Below, in pieces: positions 21,401-27,211 of a stretch of 64,000 bases of DNA (the first letter of the stretch is position 1; each line of letters begins with the position of its first letter). Below the pieces are notes generated by a model that searched no databases, was not told where the DNA came from, and saw only the letters and a list, made by a program, of their open reading frames with translations. Source of the stretch: Semisulcospira habei (Eukaryota > Mollusca > Gastropoda > Semisulcospiridae); the NCBI GenBank assembly GCA_036245525.1, contig BTPG01000004.1, forward strand, positions 216,801,857 to 216,865,856, read 5' to 3'. Made by a program: the position numbers and the translations under genes.

Positions 21401-22886
21401 CACATGATGTATACACAACCTTTTTAACCAAGTGACAATGTCTTTAGTGTGCACCTTTTCGTTTCTGACACTACAGATAAGAATAAAAGCGACCCCACAC
21501 TACCATCATGCAGTTTTAACCCTTTTCACCCACTGCTTGAAATTAATCTGACTAATACTAGTTCAAGGGTGGTGCCAGAATAGCTTAACGCCTGAGGCGC
21601 CAAGCTATTCTGGCACCACCCTTGAACTAAAACAGTTGACTTATCTCCTAATCTGTAATGTAGCATTCAATGATTCATAGTACAATAAGCAAATGTTACA
21701 AAATCAGCCTCAGGATGTAATGGGTTAACTCTTTGGCTGTTGGTAGTGCTTTCTGTCACGATTCCTGCAGGAATGATCCCCAAAACCACTACCAACAGTC
21801 AAAGGGTTGACTTGACATGGAGCCCATGCAACTCTACTAAGGCTGAAGTGGTCACTATTTTATACTTTTTTGGACACTGTACACTGTCCAGTGTTGAACT
21901 GTCCGAAACTTTCAAGTCTTATGCGCCGTGAGGACACATGAACTTAGATGATAGCAACATTCAATACTAAAAATAAATCTTTTTTCTGCTGGAAAATAAG
22001 TTTACAATGTATGAATGTGTAGATTTTTGAAGAGTACACGAGTATAATTTCTTAGACTACTCCACATTTACAGAGTACGATTAGAAACAAATGTCATGTG
22101 TAAAACTAAAAGCTCCTCAGGACTATGGCAAATGGGGTTTGTGTTTCACGGAGGTGGCTAAGCTCCACACCCATGCTCTGTGCAGAACAGGCTGGTGTAC
22201 AGATCTTTACTCTGCTGTCACTTGTGTCAGAATTTCTTTCTTCTGGCAACTGATAACTTTTCTTCATGTGAAGTTCATTGTTATTCTTTAATATTTTAAC
22301 CCTTTTCATTCTGATACACATAATGCTCAAACTAAATTGGACTGATACTTAGTTCAAGAGAGAGAGAGGTGCCAGAAGAGCTTGGCGCCTTAGGCGCCAA
22401 ACTATGCTGGCACCACCCTTTAACTAAAATGGTCGATCTATCTGTAATGTTGCCTTTATAGGACAATAAGCAAAATTTTAAAAATCAACCTCGGGATGTA
22501 ATGGGTGCATACACTCCATCAAGAAAGTTGTCGATGGGACAGAACCGCTTTACAGCACACTGAGCGTCATTCTGGCAGAAAGCGAGACTTGAAAAGTCTT
22601 GGGCAGTTAGACGCCAGGCAGTGTACACGGTGTACAGTTCAACACTGAACATTTTACACGGGGAACCGCGTCCGAAAAAGTAAATTCTAGTTTCTACAGT
22701 GACCACTTCAGCTCTACTAAAACGCACTACTAGTACTAAGGAAGAAGCTCTATAAATTGCGGGTGTCATTGACATGCTTTTCATAATATTAATGCAAACA
22801 ATTTGCCCTTAGTTCTATTACTTGACTGCTTGTTTTAGTTTCTCCGCTTCTTCGAAGTGCACGTCGGTTGATTCTTGCTCCTCCAT
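5973..22886 (-). CDS. ZNHIT6: Box C/D snoRNA protein 1 / ZNHIT6 homologue (spliced, C-terminus outside window)
   Basis: Six exons join in phase: 22886-22822, 20903-20731, 18555-18467, 17632-17529, 7154-7086 and 6143-5973 (671 nt, about 223 residues). The start ATG follows a housekeeping-like leader. The HIT-type zinc finger is immediately N-terminal: Cys23-Cys26, Cys35-Cys38, Cys43-Cys47, His51-Cys57. It is followed by ETHLLS, DYRFLEDA, FLKQARQRGVDL, RWRVEWNFPQ and DTVNKHIL, which match BCD1/ZNHIT6 in order and spacing. In that family the protein is a nuclear assembly factor for box C/D snoRNPs. The N-terminus is much shorter than in vertebrates. The last stretch, expected to be 50-60 residues, is not found and should lie left of base 1, beyond E1. 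The 10.4-kb intron holds E2 and E3. Exons and phases are visible; function is from the family. Confidence 0.88.
6360..6900. repeat. Diverged tandem repeat, period about 155-160 bp
   Basis: The phrase TGACCCTTGACCTTTGG recurs near 6375, 6531 and 6691. Each is followed by text like AGCATGCATAGAAA and TATCAGGTATCTTTGTAC. This is an intronic repeat with no coding potential. Confidence 0.6.
7086..7154 (-). CDS. ZNHIT6: ZNHIT6 exon 5
   Basis: A 69-nt exon with acceptor ATATATTGCAG and donor GTAAGA. In the frame set by exon 4 it reads TRCVRWRVEWNFPQESLKFT then DK, matching the C-x-W-x-V-x-(L/W)-x-FPQ stretch of BCD1. It sits alone about 10 kb from exon 4. Confidence 0.82.
7246..7420. repeat. Hairpin MITE, family A
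   Basis: The core palindrome at 7279-7357 is nearly the inverse copy of the unit at 5163-5361, with the same short GAGCTTG..CAAGCTC centre. The right terminal signature is lost beyond AATTTGAGCAATAAG. Confidence 0.75.
7450..7560 (+). other. Possible plus-strand terminal exon (weak)
   Basis: A pyrimidine tract and TTTCATCTCAG precede a short open stretch (EWLFRHATLNITACASLVHS, then a stop near 7553). An AATAAAG signal lies at 7921. No family is recognised and no partner exon was found, so this may be chance. Confidence 0.15.
8040..8200 (+). repeat. 3' end of a non-LTR element (ATTGT tail)
   Basis: The text AATTTCCCCATGAGGGATTA then AATAAAGTATT and (ATTGT)n occurs here. It occurs in reverse at 42121-42185. 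This is a typical shared LINE/SINE 3' tail. Confidence 0.6.
8201..8306. repeat. Half of a family A hairpin MITE
   Basis: Only one arm remains (ATCTGGCACAACCCTTAAAT and onward) plus the right flank ending TTGATTGGGTTAA. Confidence 0.65.
8970..9174 (+). repeat. E2 terminal repeat, low-coordinate side
   Basis: Inverse of 15701-15889, matching from TAGCCAGTTGTCTAC out to the GATGACATGAC motif. The outermost tip differs, as expected for DIRS ends. Confidence 0.85.
9217..9304 (+). repeat. Internal complementary region of E2
   Basis: Its left half is complementary to the low-coordinate element tip and its right half to the high-coordinate tip. It therefore reads as the junction of a circularised element. 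It is flanked by GTCATGTCATCGG and its complement. Confidence 0.85.
9428..12379 (-). CDS. DIRS RT-RNase H-tyrosine recombinase fusion (E2)
   Basis: A single 983-codon frame, element-homologous from 12226 down to the stop at 9428; the first codons read through the SINE-like insertion and are not original. RT motifs: GGKWRPIIDLS, SLDLSDAYLHVPI, LPFGLNLSPWVFTR and the catalytic YLDD. RNase H: LCVDASLAGWGAHL, LSDNSTVVAYIQ and HIPGHLNVLADSLSRR. Recombinase: ATAARVSELHAL (Arg), RIRAHEVRAMA (His-x-x-Arg) and FARFYLRDL (Tyr). Unlike E1, RNase H and recombinase are in one frame, which suggests the ancestral state is a fusion. Relative to E1, about 16 bases are missing around 12226, so the upstream part (VGGRLALHGDVW to LISFRSPPPL) lies in another frame. 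Confidence 0.88.
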   Translation of the reverse strand: MYNQSICRREARPARRRLALPVSGQPVDPLHCLRRSSHLLPFPAPASALSPADPPKAVALRGEVAALLQKAATEVVACHDSPAFYSRLFVVPKPGGKWRPIIDLSTLNRFIAAPSFRMETARSLRAAVQPMDFAISLDLSDAYLHVPIHPASRRYLRFAIDGMAFQFRALPFGLNLSPWVFTRIMNAVVARARRSSSSPISNYLDDLLLRNQSVASLLLDRDALLLLLSRLGFLVNAGKSDLTPSRHFVHLGMEFVTDRNLVRLPEPRIQKLADLARLVAQEAAVPARVWLQLLGLMSAAADLLPLGRLYSRPLQLHLLLHWRPSSGDLSTLVPIPPMLRPHLLCWTDVSWLGSGIPLTSPLPRLSLCVDASLAGWGAHLLPSFRYAAGRWNEDLASRHINWLELNAVWQALRAWEPDLRTQDLLVLSDNSTVVAYIQKQGGTRSPDLCILLYRLLRWCEDRGISLRARHIPGHLNVLADSLSRRGQLLHTEWTLRRDIFRLICERWETPLVDLFATRWNHQLPLFISPIPDPLAWAVDALSISWDGLVAYAYPPTVLVPKVLLKLRGCNTVLLLVAPFSWDRSWTTDLLSLATDPPLPLPTPRTMLKQPRQPLFHPCPRATFPTRLAIVRHALSARGFSSAAVDAIASARRPSTRCVYEGKWRVLRAWCSDRRLSPVALTTPQLADFFLWLFHDQGLAPITIRGYLSMIADTYRHLGRPDPGACKDLADLMAHFGLQRPISRSLVPRWDLPWVLTWLNSDRFEPLHLASFADVTRKTCFLVALATAARVSELHALSSRPSCLQFRVDGSVQLLPDPSFLAKTRSPLTAPQVIAIRPLKGPDLPRETRQQDPVRALRIYLRCSKSVRRGRTHLFLPLTAGRTDISAQTISSWLRWVIRSAYCDLSPQGAEALRIRAHEVRAMAASLALDRNCAVKDIVAAVGWRAETTFARFYLRDLTVQRDNLSLVGYISAAQHSLQAPLAP
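12363..12767. mobile_element. SINE-like element copy 1, inside E2
   Basis: A 405-bp insertion flanked by 13-bp direct repeats CTCCCGCCGACAG (12350-12362 and 12768-12780). One end is (ATTG)n followed by TACATTGCTTAACGTCCCGA; the other is CCCCAGGGCAGACCCGGGT. It contains an internal run of 29 A. Two more copies lie at 43424-47966 (split) and 60853-61227. No pol III box is obvious. Confidence 0.85.
12813..14085 (-). CDS. DIRS gag-like protein, C-terminal part (E2)
   Basis: The open frame continues upstream of 14085, but only the part below aligns with E1 gag. It begins in an Arg/Ser repeat (SRRSRSRDRRSRRSK), then TLSLLPEDSVSAFLG, SSPPLKRKAAAFVDA, EVKRFKSLPQPPSF, FRQAWYAGHSQSF, TASLVRNALACSGF and AYHSSVNAM, and a Pro/Ala/Arg-rich tail. 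The N-terminal gag frame (next entry) ends near 14062 after its own Arg/Ser stretch. The two frames overlap there, so one base has probably been gained or two lost near 14085. The structural role is inferred from position. Confidence 0.75.
14062..15477 (-). CDS. DIRS gag N-terminal part with probable intron (E2)
   Basis: Exon 1 is ATGGAAAG (15477-15470) in a GCCGCC context, followed by donor GTAACG. The acceptor TTGTGTTGCAG ends at 15290 and exon 2 runs from 15289. Joined, it starts MESYQVRTCPLCGDF. A Cys-rich head follows, with CPLC, CLPCSGC and CTVC, a likely zinc-binding module. Next come seven copies of a 30-residue repeat (RALRPLSPVS.RVG..AS) and an Arg/Ser-rich stretch to a stop at 14062. 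Without splicing, the frame would need to start at a TTG. The intron is 180 nt with GT-AG ends. The frame is broken relative to the C-terminal gag part. Confidence 0.6.
14403..14975 (-). repeat. 90-bp in-frame tandem repeat in E2 gag
   Basis: TCGCAGTGC recurs at 14403, 14491, 14581, 14671, 14761, 14851 and 14941 (spacing 88 then 90). It encodes a 30-residue Pro/Arg/Ser repeat containing ALRPLSPVS. E1 gag upstream of this point is not visible for comparison. Confidence 0.85.
15701..15889 (+). repeat. E2 terminal repeat, high-coordinate side
   Basis: Inverse partner of 8970-9174. It begins GTAGACAACTGGCTA and ends with GAGGAAACAAAT at the E3 junction. Confidence 0.85.
16085..17105. repeat. 1-kb fold-back insertion in E3
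   Basis: Two diverged inverted arms, about 16085-16440 and 16770-17105, around a spacer of about 330 bp. Shared landmarks are TGTTTTAAAAA, CAGGACCCAG, AACTCAGTTGA, GCAAAACTC and CACTTCCTGT. Each arm, read inward, ends at a splice-donor-like GTAAG. It lies inside the terminal repeat of E3 (AAAGCTGAG / CTCAGCTTTAAGC). No protein family is recognised. Confidence 0.6.
17358..17429. repeat. Hairpin MITE core, family B
   Basis: The arm AGACATAGATCCTCATGAGC mirrors GAGGATCTATGCTTCTTGC. The left flank has CATTCACTGCTGATAAAAAG. It lies in the ZNHIT6 intron next to exon 4. Confidence 0.75.
17529..17632 (-). CDS. ZNHIT6: ZNHIT6 exon 4
   Basis: The acceptor is GTTTTTCAG and the donor GTGCGT. It encodes VFTFLKQARQRGVDLRLMPY followed by PMTRRRMNTSMFHYG. 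A hairpin MITE (family B core 17358-17429) lies about 100 bp downstream in the intron. Confidence 0.88.
18191..18351. repeat. Family A MITE, one arm deleted, TTAA at both ends
   Basis: Starts TTAACCCATTTATCCCC and ends GGCTGAATGGGTTAA. Only the right arm of the palindrome remains. Confidence 0.75.
18467..18555 (-). CDS. ZNHIT6: ZNHIT6 exon 3
   Basis: The acceptor is TTTCTTTCAG and the donor GTAAGG. It encodes DYRFLEDAGRKADLAHKEAF then KFNPRKPPFR. It starts and ends in the phases required by exons 2 and 4. Confidence 0.88.
18860..18938 (+). repeat. Non-LTR 3' tail (TTCAATT)n
   Basis: GACAATGAAATTTTCC, then AATAAAGTTTATTCAATTTA. It lies directly against the next MITE remnant. Confidence 0.4.
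18939..19045. repeat. Degraded family A MITE
   Basis: TGACCATGACAGTA, then GCGCCAAACTATTCTG and CCTTGAACTACCATGGTTG. Ends ACACAATGGGTTAA. Confidence 0.6.
19046..19697. other. Intergenic/intronic, no gene seen
   Basis: Holds a run of A then about 29 G (19219-19256) and AT-rich unique sequence. No exon with matching splice signals was seen. Confidence 0.4.
19698..19778. repeat. Hairpin MITE, family D variant
   Basis: Begins TTAACTCATTCATGGCC. The arms GGCCAGCCGCATCC and GGATGCGGCTGGCC surround GCGGC-ATAA-GCCGC. The right TTAA is lost. Confidence 0.75.
19779..20700. other. ZNHIT6 intron; degraded repeats, no gene seen
   Basis: Includes a TTAA-bounded 80-bp segment (20225-20304). It also includes a repeat with palindromic GGGGCATGCCCC near 20362 and a GGCGGA-rich stretch at 20620-20680. 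Confidence 0.4.
20731..20903 (-). CDS. ZNHIT6: ZNHIT6 exon 2 (HIT zinc finger)
   Basis: The acceptor is TTGTCAG and the donor GTAATA. It encodes CELCESADACYRCPGC and the rest of the C4-C4-type HIT finger, then RDKASYVSVKEFTETHLLS. All eight zinc ligands are present. Confidence 0.9.
21097..21198. repeat. Hairpin MITE, family E
   Basis: The arms GTCAGTAGCGGTTTTAGTC (with GCGATGATTCC) and their complement surround the loop CATA. Flanks CCTTTGAG and CAAAGGTTTA echo the CCCTTTGG terminal signature of the family. Confidence 0.75.
21199..21515. other. ZNHIT6 intron 1, no feature seen
   Basis: Unique AT-rich sequence with no recognised repeat or exon. Confidence 0.4.
21516..21728. repeat. Hairpin MITE, family A, TTAA both ends
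   Basis: TTAACCCTTTTCACCC at the left and GGATGTAATGGGTTAA at the right. The core arms AGTTCAAGGGTGGTGCCAGA and complement close on GGCGCC-like text. The right TTAA is shared with the next unit. Confidence 0.85.
21725..21810. repeat. Hairpin MITE, family E, abutting the previous unit
   Basis: TTAACTCTTTGGCTGTTGG starts in the TTAA that ends the family A unit. The arms GTTGGTAGTG and CACTACCAAC close on TTCCTGCAGGAA. The right end is CAAAGGGTTGA. Confidence 0.8.
21811..22295. other. ZNHIT6 intron 1, no gene seen
   Basis: Part of 21820-21910 is complementary to 22600-22720 (for example GTACACTGTACACTG-like and ACCACTTCAG text). This suggests another diverged inverted repeat around the next MITE. 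Confidence 0.35.
22296..22507. repeat. Hairpin MITE, family A
   Basis: TTAACCCTTTTCATTCTG at the left; the right end is decayed (GGATGTAATGGGTGCA). The left arm carries a short (GA)n expansion, and GGCGCCTTAGGCGCC forms the tip. Confidence 0.8.
22822..22886 (-). CDS. ZNHIT6: ZNHIT6 exon 1
   Basis: ATG at 22886-22884 begins MEEQESTDVHFEEAEKLKQ. The donor is GTAATA directly after base 22822. It ends after two bases of a Lys codon; the next exon supplies the third, followed by CELC of the zinc finger. Confidence 0.8.
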
Positions 22887-22960
22887 TGCAGTGGCACTGA
22901 GCACGTGTAGCGGCCGGAAGTGAGAAGTGGAAGACAACAATAAAAGGGAGGTAATTAAAT
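22887..22960 (-). promoter_or_regulatory. Probable ZNHIT6 promoter and 5' leader
   Basis: Just upstream of the start codon are an ETS-type motif CCGGAAGTGA (22914-22923, + strand) and a CACGTG E-box (22902-22907). No TATA box is evident. This is typical of housekeeping promoters; the transcription start is not determined. Confidence 0.45.
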
Positions 22961-23250
22961 ACTAGGAAACCACAACAACAACAAAAAAAAAAAAACTTTT
23001 ATATCGTTCAACAATCAGAGATGGTAGATTAGAGCTGTACGTTTTGCATTTTGACTCCCAAAATATGAAAAATAGTCTCTGGGCAGAATAGAGCAGCCAC
23101 TGAGAAATTCTCCAAGGGAGATTAAAGAGTATGATGAGTCCGTCTTATTACCCAATTGTACCTCAATCATTCCCAGATGAACCCAAAAGATGATACACAA
23201 ATGATACTGCCAGTTTGATGAATGCGTATTTTCTATGTCAGTCTGTCGGT
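22961..23250. other. Upstream of ZNHIT6, no gene seen
   Basis: A short A-run near 22983 and unique sequence. Confidence 0.35.
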
Positions 23251-23252
<2 letters not shown>

Positions 23253-23311
<59 letters not shown>

Positions 23312-23317
23312 CGCGCG
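23253..23317. repeat. (GT)n-(GC)n microsatellite
   Basis: Alternating purine-pyrimidine tract, GT turning into GC, likely prone to Z-DNA. Open frames across it are artefacts. Confidence 0.95.
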
Positions 23318-23451
23318 TCATCCCGGTGTGTCAGACGTGTCGTGTCAGTGTCAGTCATTTAGCCGGCCGCCGGCCGTGTAGTGGTCAGGTGAGTGTGCCA
23401 CGGTGTGCCACGGTATGTGTGCCGGTTCACTGGGTGTGCGGGCCGTGTGCC

Positions 23452-23452
<1 letters not shown>

Positions 23453-23504
<52 letters not shown>
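23453..23504. repeat. (TG)n-(AG)n microsatellite
   Basis: A TG run followed directly by an AG run. Confidence 0.95.
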
Positions 23505-23566
23505 TGGAGTGGTCAAATCGTTTATTGCCGGTCGTGGGCCCGCTCTGTCCCCTTTGAACTGAGGCC

Positions 23567-24180
23567 GTGACCATCCGGGGCGGCCGGATACGGAGTCTGG
23601 GGGTGGTGGCCGGGTGGATCCTAGGCCGAAGTTCCGGCCGTACCCCTTGCGGCCTAGTTAAAATGCTGCATCAAACAGTCTTTGGAGTCAGTTTCAGTGG
23701 ATTCCCCCTGCCCCCCCCCCCCCCTCTTCCACCCGACCCGGCCCAACCCCTTTTCCGCCCCTACTTTTCAGCCGCTGGCCAACACTCGCTGTCGTCAACA
23801 CGGATGGTCGATCATGCTCTTTTGCCTCTTCTCTTTAGTACTGAGCTCAGTAGTCACTGCGGACTAGGGGGAGAGGGGCCGCCAGTACTGTCGAGCCTGA
23901 GGCTATCAAACGAAAAAGCTTTCGTAAACTGTGCTCTCAGCCGGGTGCGTCAGTTTAGTTGCTGGAAGTTTATCTGTTTATGCCTCAGTACATTGGTCTG
24001 GGTCTGGCCTCTAGTGCCCCCACGAATCAAGGGTCTCGGGTGTCTAGTCTTGTTCACACTAGGTGCCGAGGTACTCAGCTTCCCCAGCCTTATAGGGACA
24101 ATACTTATATCATTGTGCCCGAGATACGATATACCCACATTTTTGGAGTTATCTTTTGAGGACTGCATTACAATTCAGGA
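23567..24180. other. Unassigned GC-richer segment
   Basis: A 210-codon plus-strand frame exists (23567-24199) but has no recognised domain and contains a poly-Pro tract from a C-run at 23708. Pieces of 23775-23970 recur loosely at 24262-24440 (GCTGGCCAACACT), which indicates an old repeat. Confidence 0.35.
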
Positions 24181-24245
24181 GACAGATCGACCACGATAGT
24201 TCAAACCGGATGGTGGCAGAATAGCTTGGCGCCTATAGGTCGCAG
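24181..24245. repeat. Half of a family A MITE
   Basis: GATCGACCACGATAGTTCAA then CAGAATAGCTTGGCGCC; the second arm is absent. Confidence 0.6.
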
Positions 24246-24479
24246 GCAGAATGAATTATAAGAAAAAGCTTATCATTGCTCTCAGACGGGTGCACTGATT
24301 TGGCGCAAGGTTGACTCCTTGTATGTTAGTAAGTTGCTCAATTTTGCCGGCTGGCCAACACTGATTAATTGCTGTCAACAGATGGTGGATCTCTCCAGTT
24401 TTGCCTCCTCGATCAGTCTCACTGAGTAGTGTGGCAACTTGAAGTGCTCGTGACCCGTCAACATGGGCGGATCAGCGGA

Positions 24480-24790
24480 TCAGGAATGGGATGTGGGTTT
24501 TCCCTCATTCCCATCGAGTCAAACTGATTTACGTACAGACTCGGCTTCGTGTGTACAGCGCGCACAATCATCAAGTGCGGCGCACGTTAAAAATCCCATT
24601 ACCACTATTCGAAAAGAGAAACCCCGGTAGGGCCGGTGAAATGGAAACAGAAATGTATCACATGCACCGAAGTTAATAGTAGGGTGGAGGTTTGCACATA
24701 AAGTAGCGCTTAGTAACAGCAGACTTTAATTAGATGGATATCTGCGCCTCGCAGACACCATACCATACCATACCATACCATACCATTATG
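24480..24790 (+). repeat. Retroposon 3' end with (CCATA)n tail
   Basis: Contains GTGCGGCGCACGTTAAA followed by AATCCC and ends in about five CCATA units (24762-24787). This resembles a SINE/LINE tail. Confidence 0.45.
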
Positions 24791-24837
24791 GAATCAACAC
24801 TTTACTGATTTAGGTGGCCACAGCCAAACGATGCCCT

Positions 24838-25066
24838 TTAACCCTTTTCATCCTGATACACTTTTGCTGGAAATAAATTTGACGGCTATGATAGTTCAAG
24901 GGTGGTGCCAGAATAGCTTGGCGGCCTGAAGCGCCAAGCTATTCTTGCACCACCGGCCCTTGAACTAAAATGGTTGATCTATCTCATAATCTGCATTAGA
25001 GGCTTCATGGAACAATAAGCAGAATTTCACGAAAGAAAGAAATCAGCTTCAGGATGTAACGGGCTA
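24838..25066. repeat. Hairpin MITE, family A
   Basis: TTAACCCTTTTCATCCTG at the left; AGGATGTAACGGGCTA at the right. The core arms are TAGTTCAAGGGTGGTGCCAG and complement. Confidence 0.8.
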
Positions 25067-25171
25067 CTGACAGGGTGGTCGCTAAAAAACACACTATGCT
25101 GTAATCCATCAGTTTCGACGTCACTTACAGATTTTAGGTAGGTCCACTCAATTTCGTTTCGAGAAACTTAC

Positions 25172-26240
25172 TTACTTACTTACGCCTGTCACCCCTACCC
25201 GGGTATACGCCGTCGACCAGAGACCTCCAGCGACTCCTGTCCTGTGCTTCTCCTTCGATTTTACTCCAGGTGGTTCCCATTCTCTTGATGTCTGCTTGGA
25301 GGTCTCGACGCCAGGAGTTTTTCTCGGCCTACCTCTTTTCCTCTTTCCCTGGGGGTTCCATGACAATGCTTGCCTAGTGATACTAGAAGCTGGCTTTCTC
25401 AGACTGTGACCAATCCATCCCCATCTTCTTCGCCCAATTTCATTCTCTGCTGTTATCTGCTCTGTTCTCTCCCAGAGTCTGACGTTGCTGATCTTCTCTG
25501 GCCAGTGGATTTTCAAAATTCTTCTAAGGCAACTGTTTATGAAAATCTGTACTCTGTTGACAGTGGTTTTTTCAATCTCCAAGTCTCTGCTCCATATAGG
25601 AGAACTGCTTTTACGTTGGAGTTGAAAATCCGGACTTTGATGTGTTGTGAAAGCTCTCTAGAACTCCACACTTTTTTTCAACTGGAGAAAGGCTGCTCTG
25701 GCTTTACCGATTCGTGCTCTGACATCTGCATCAGTGCCGCCTTTTTTGTCTATGATGCTCCCGAGATAGGTGAAGGACTCCACCTCCTCCATCGGGGTGC
25801 CAGCAAGCAAGACTGGTTCTTCCCTGGTAGCGTTCAGCCTCATTGTCTTTGTTTTCTGTTTGTGGATGGTGAGGCCCACTTGGGACAAGATGTCAGCAAG
25901 CCTCGTGGTCTTGTCCTGCATTTGTTGATGAGTGTGGGACAGTAATGCCAAGTCATCTGCAAAATCGAGGTCGTCAAGCTGTGTCCACAGTGTCCACTGT
26001 ATTCCACTTCGTCCGTGCTCTGTGGTCCTCTTCATGACCCAGTCTATGGCCAGTAGGAAGAGGAACGGAGACAGCAGACACCCCTGCCTGACACCGGTTC
26101 TGACCTGGAGCTCCCTGGTGAACTGCCCTTCGTGGATCACGCGACATGTCATGCCATCGTAGCTGCTCTTGATCAGGCGGATGAGCTTTGTGGGTACACC
26201 GTAGTGTCGTAGGAGTATCCACAGAGTCTCTCGGTCCACA
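25172..26240 (-). pseudogene. LINE-A reverse transcriptase, remainder and C-terminus
   Basis: Continues the host LINE after the nested copy: DRETLWILLRHYGVP, VRTGVRQGCLLSPFLFLLAI and DLDFADDLALLSHTHQQM (catalytic ADD), then YLGSIIDKKGGTD. An A-run at about 25675 throws the frame to a stop. A second A-run near 25570 restores it, and the C-terminal region reads [24 protein letters not shown] and [12 protein letters not shown]-run at 25320 (five T versus three in the nested copy) shifts the last part. Confidence 0.8.
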
Positions 26241-26249
26241 CTGTCAAAT

Positions 26250-27211
26250 TACTTACTTACTTACGCCTGTCACCCCTACCCGGATATAGGCCGTCGACGA
26301 GAGACCTCAGCAACTCCTGTCCTGTGCTTCTCCTTCGATTCTATTCCAGGTGGTTCCCAGTCTCTTGATGTCTGCTTGGAGGTCTCGACGCCAGGAGTTT
26401 CTCGGCCTACCTCTTTTCCTCTTTCCCTGGGGGTTCCATGACAATGCCTGCCTAGTGATACTGGAAAGTGGCTTTCTCAGACTGTCAGTACTCAAACCAA
26501 GGGGAATCTAACTGTTGTCTGTCCAGCGCTGTGATTCCCCTTGGTTTGAGTACTGACAATTCTGCCAGCGCTAGCCTCACCTATCTGGTTTGTGAGTTTC
26601 TCAGACCGATCCATCCCCATCTTCTTCGCCCAGTTTCATTCTCTGCTGTTATCTGCTCTGTTCTCTCCCAGAGTCTGACGTTGCTGATCTTCTCTGGCCA
26701 GTGGATTTTCAAAATTCTTCTAAGGCAACTGTTTATGAAAATCTGTACTCTGTTGACAGTGGTTTTTTCAATCTCCAAGTCTCTGCTCCATATAGGAGAA
26801 CTGCTTTTACGTTGGAGTTGAAAATCCGGACTTTGATGTGTTGTGACAGCTCTCTAGAACTCCACACTTTTTTTCAACTGGAGAAAGGCTGCTCTGGCTT
26901 TACCGATTCGTGCTCTGACATCTGCATCAGTGCCGCCTTTTTTGTCTATGATGCTCCCGAGATAGGTGAAGGACTCCACCTTCTCCAACGGGGTGCCAGC
27001 AAGCAAGACTGGTTCTTCCCTGGTTGCGTTCAGCCTCATTGTCTTTGTTTTCTGTTTGTGGATGGTGAGGCCCACTTGGGACAAGATGTCAGCAAGCCTC
27101 GTGGTCTTGTCCTGCATTTGTTGATGAGTGTGGGACAGTAATGCCAAGTCGTCTGCAAAATCGAGGTCGTCAAGCTGTGTCCACAGTGTCCACTGTATTC
27201 CACTTCGTACG
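26250..27211 (-). mobile_element. Nested 5'-truncated LINE-A copy
   Basis: Flanked by CTGTCAAAT at 26241-26249 and 27212-27220. It begins in RT at GIQWTLWTQLDDLDF, carries FADDLALL and the C-terminal region, and ends in (TAAG)n. The same family as its host, and very similar in sequence. It contains the 114-bp insertion at 26483-26596. Confidence 0.88.
26483..26596. mobile_element. 114-bp hairpin element in the nested LINE
   Basis: Flanked by TTTCTCAGAC (26473-26482 and 26597-26606). It has a perfect 26-bp inverted repeat: 26483-26508 (TGTCAGTACTCAAACC and onward) against 26533-26558, followed by 38 bp of non-palindromic tail. No other copy was seen in the window. Confidence 0.8.

Noticed and set aside
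23567..24199. 210-codon protein-coding gene
   Set aside because: No domain, a poly-Pro tract from a C-run, and no splice partners; composition looks like chance.
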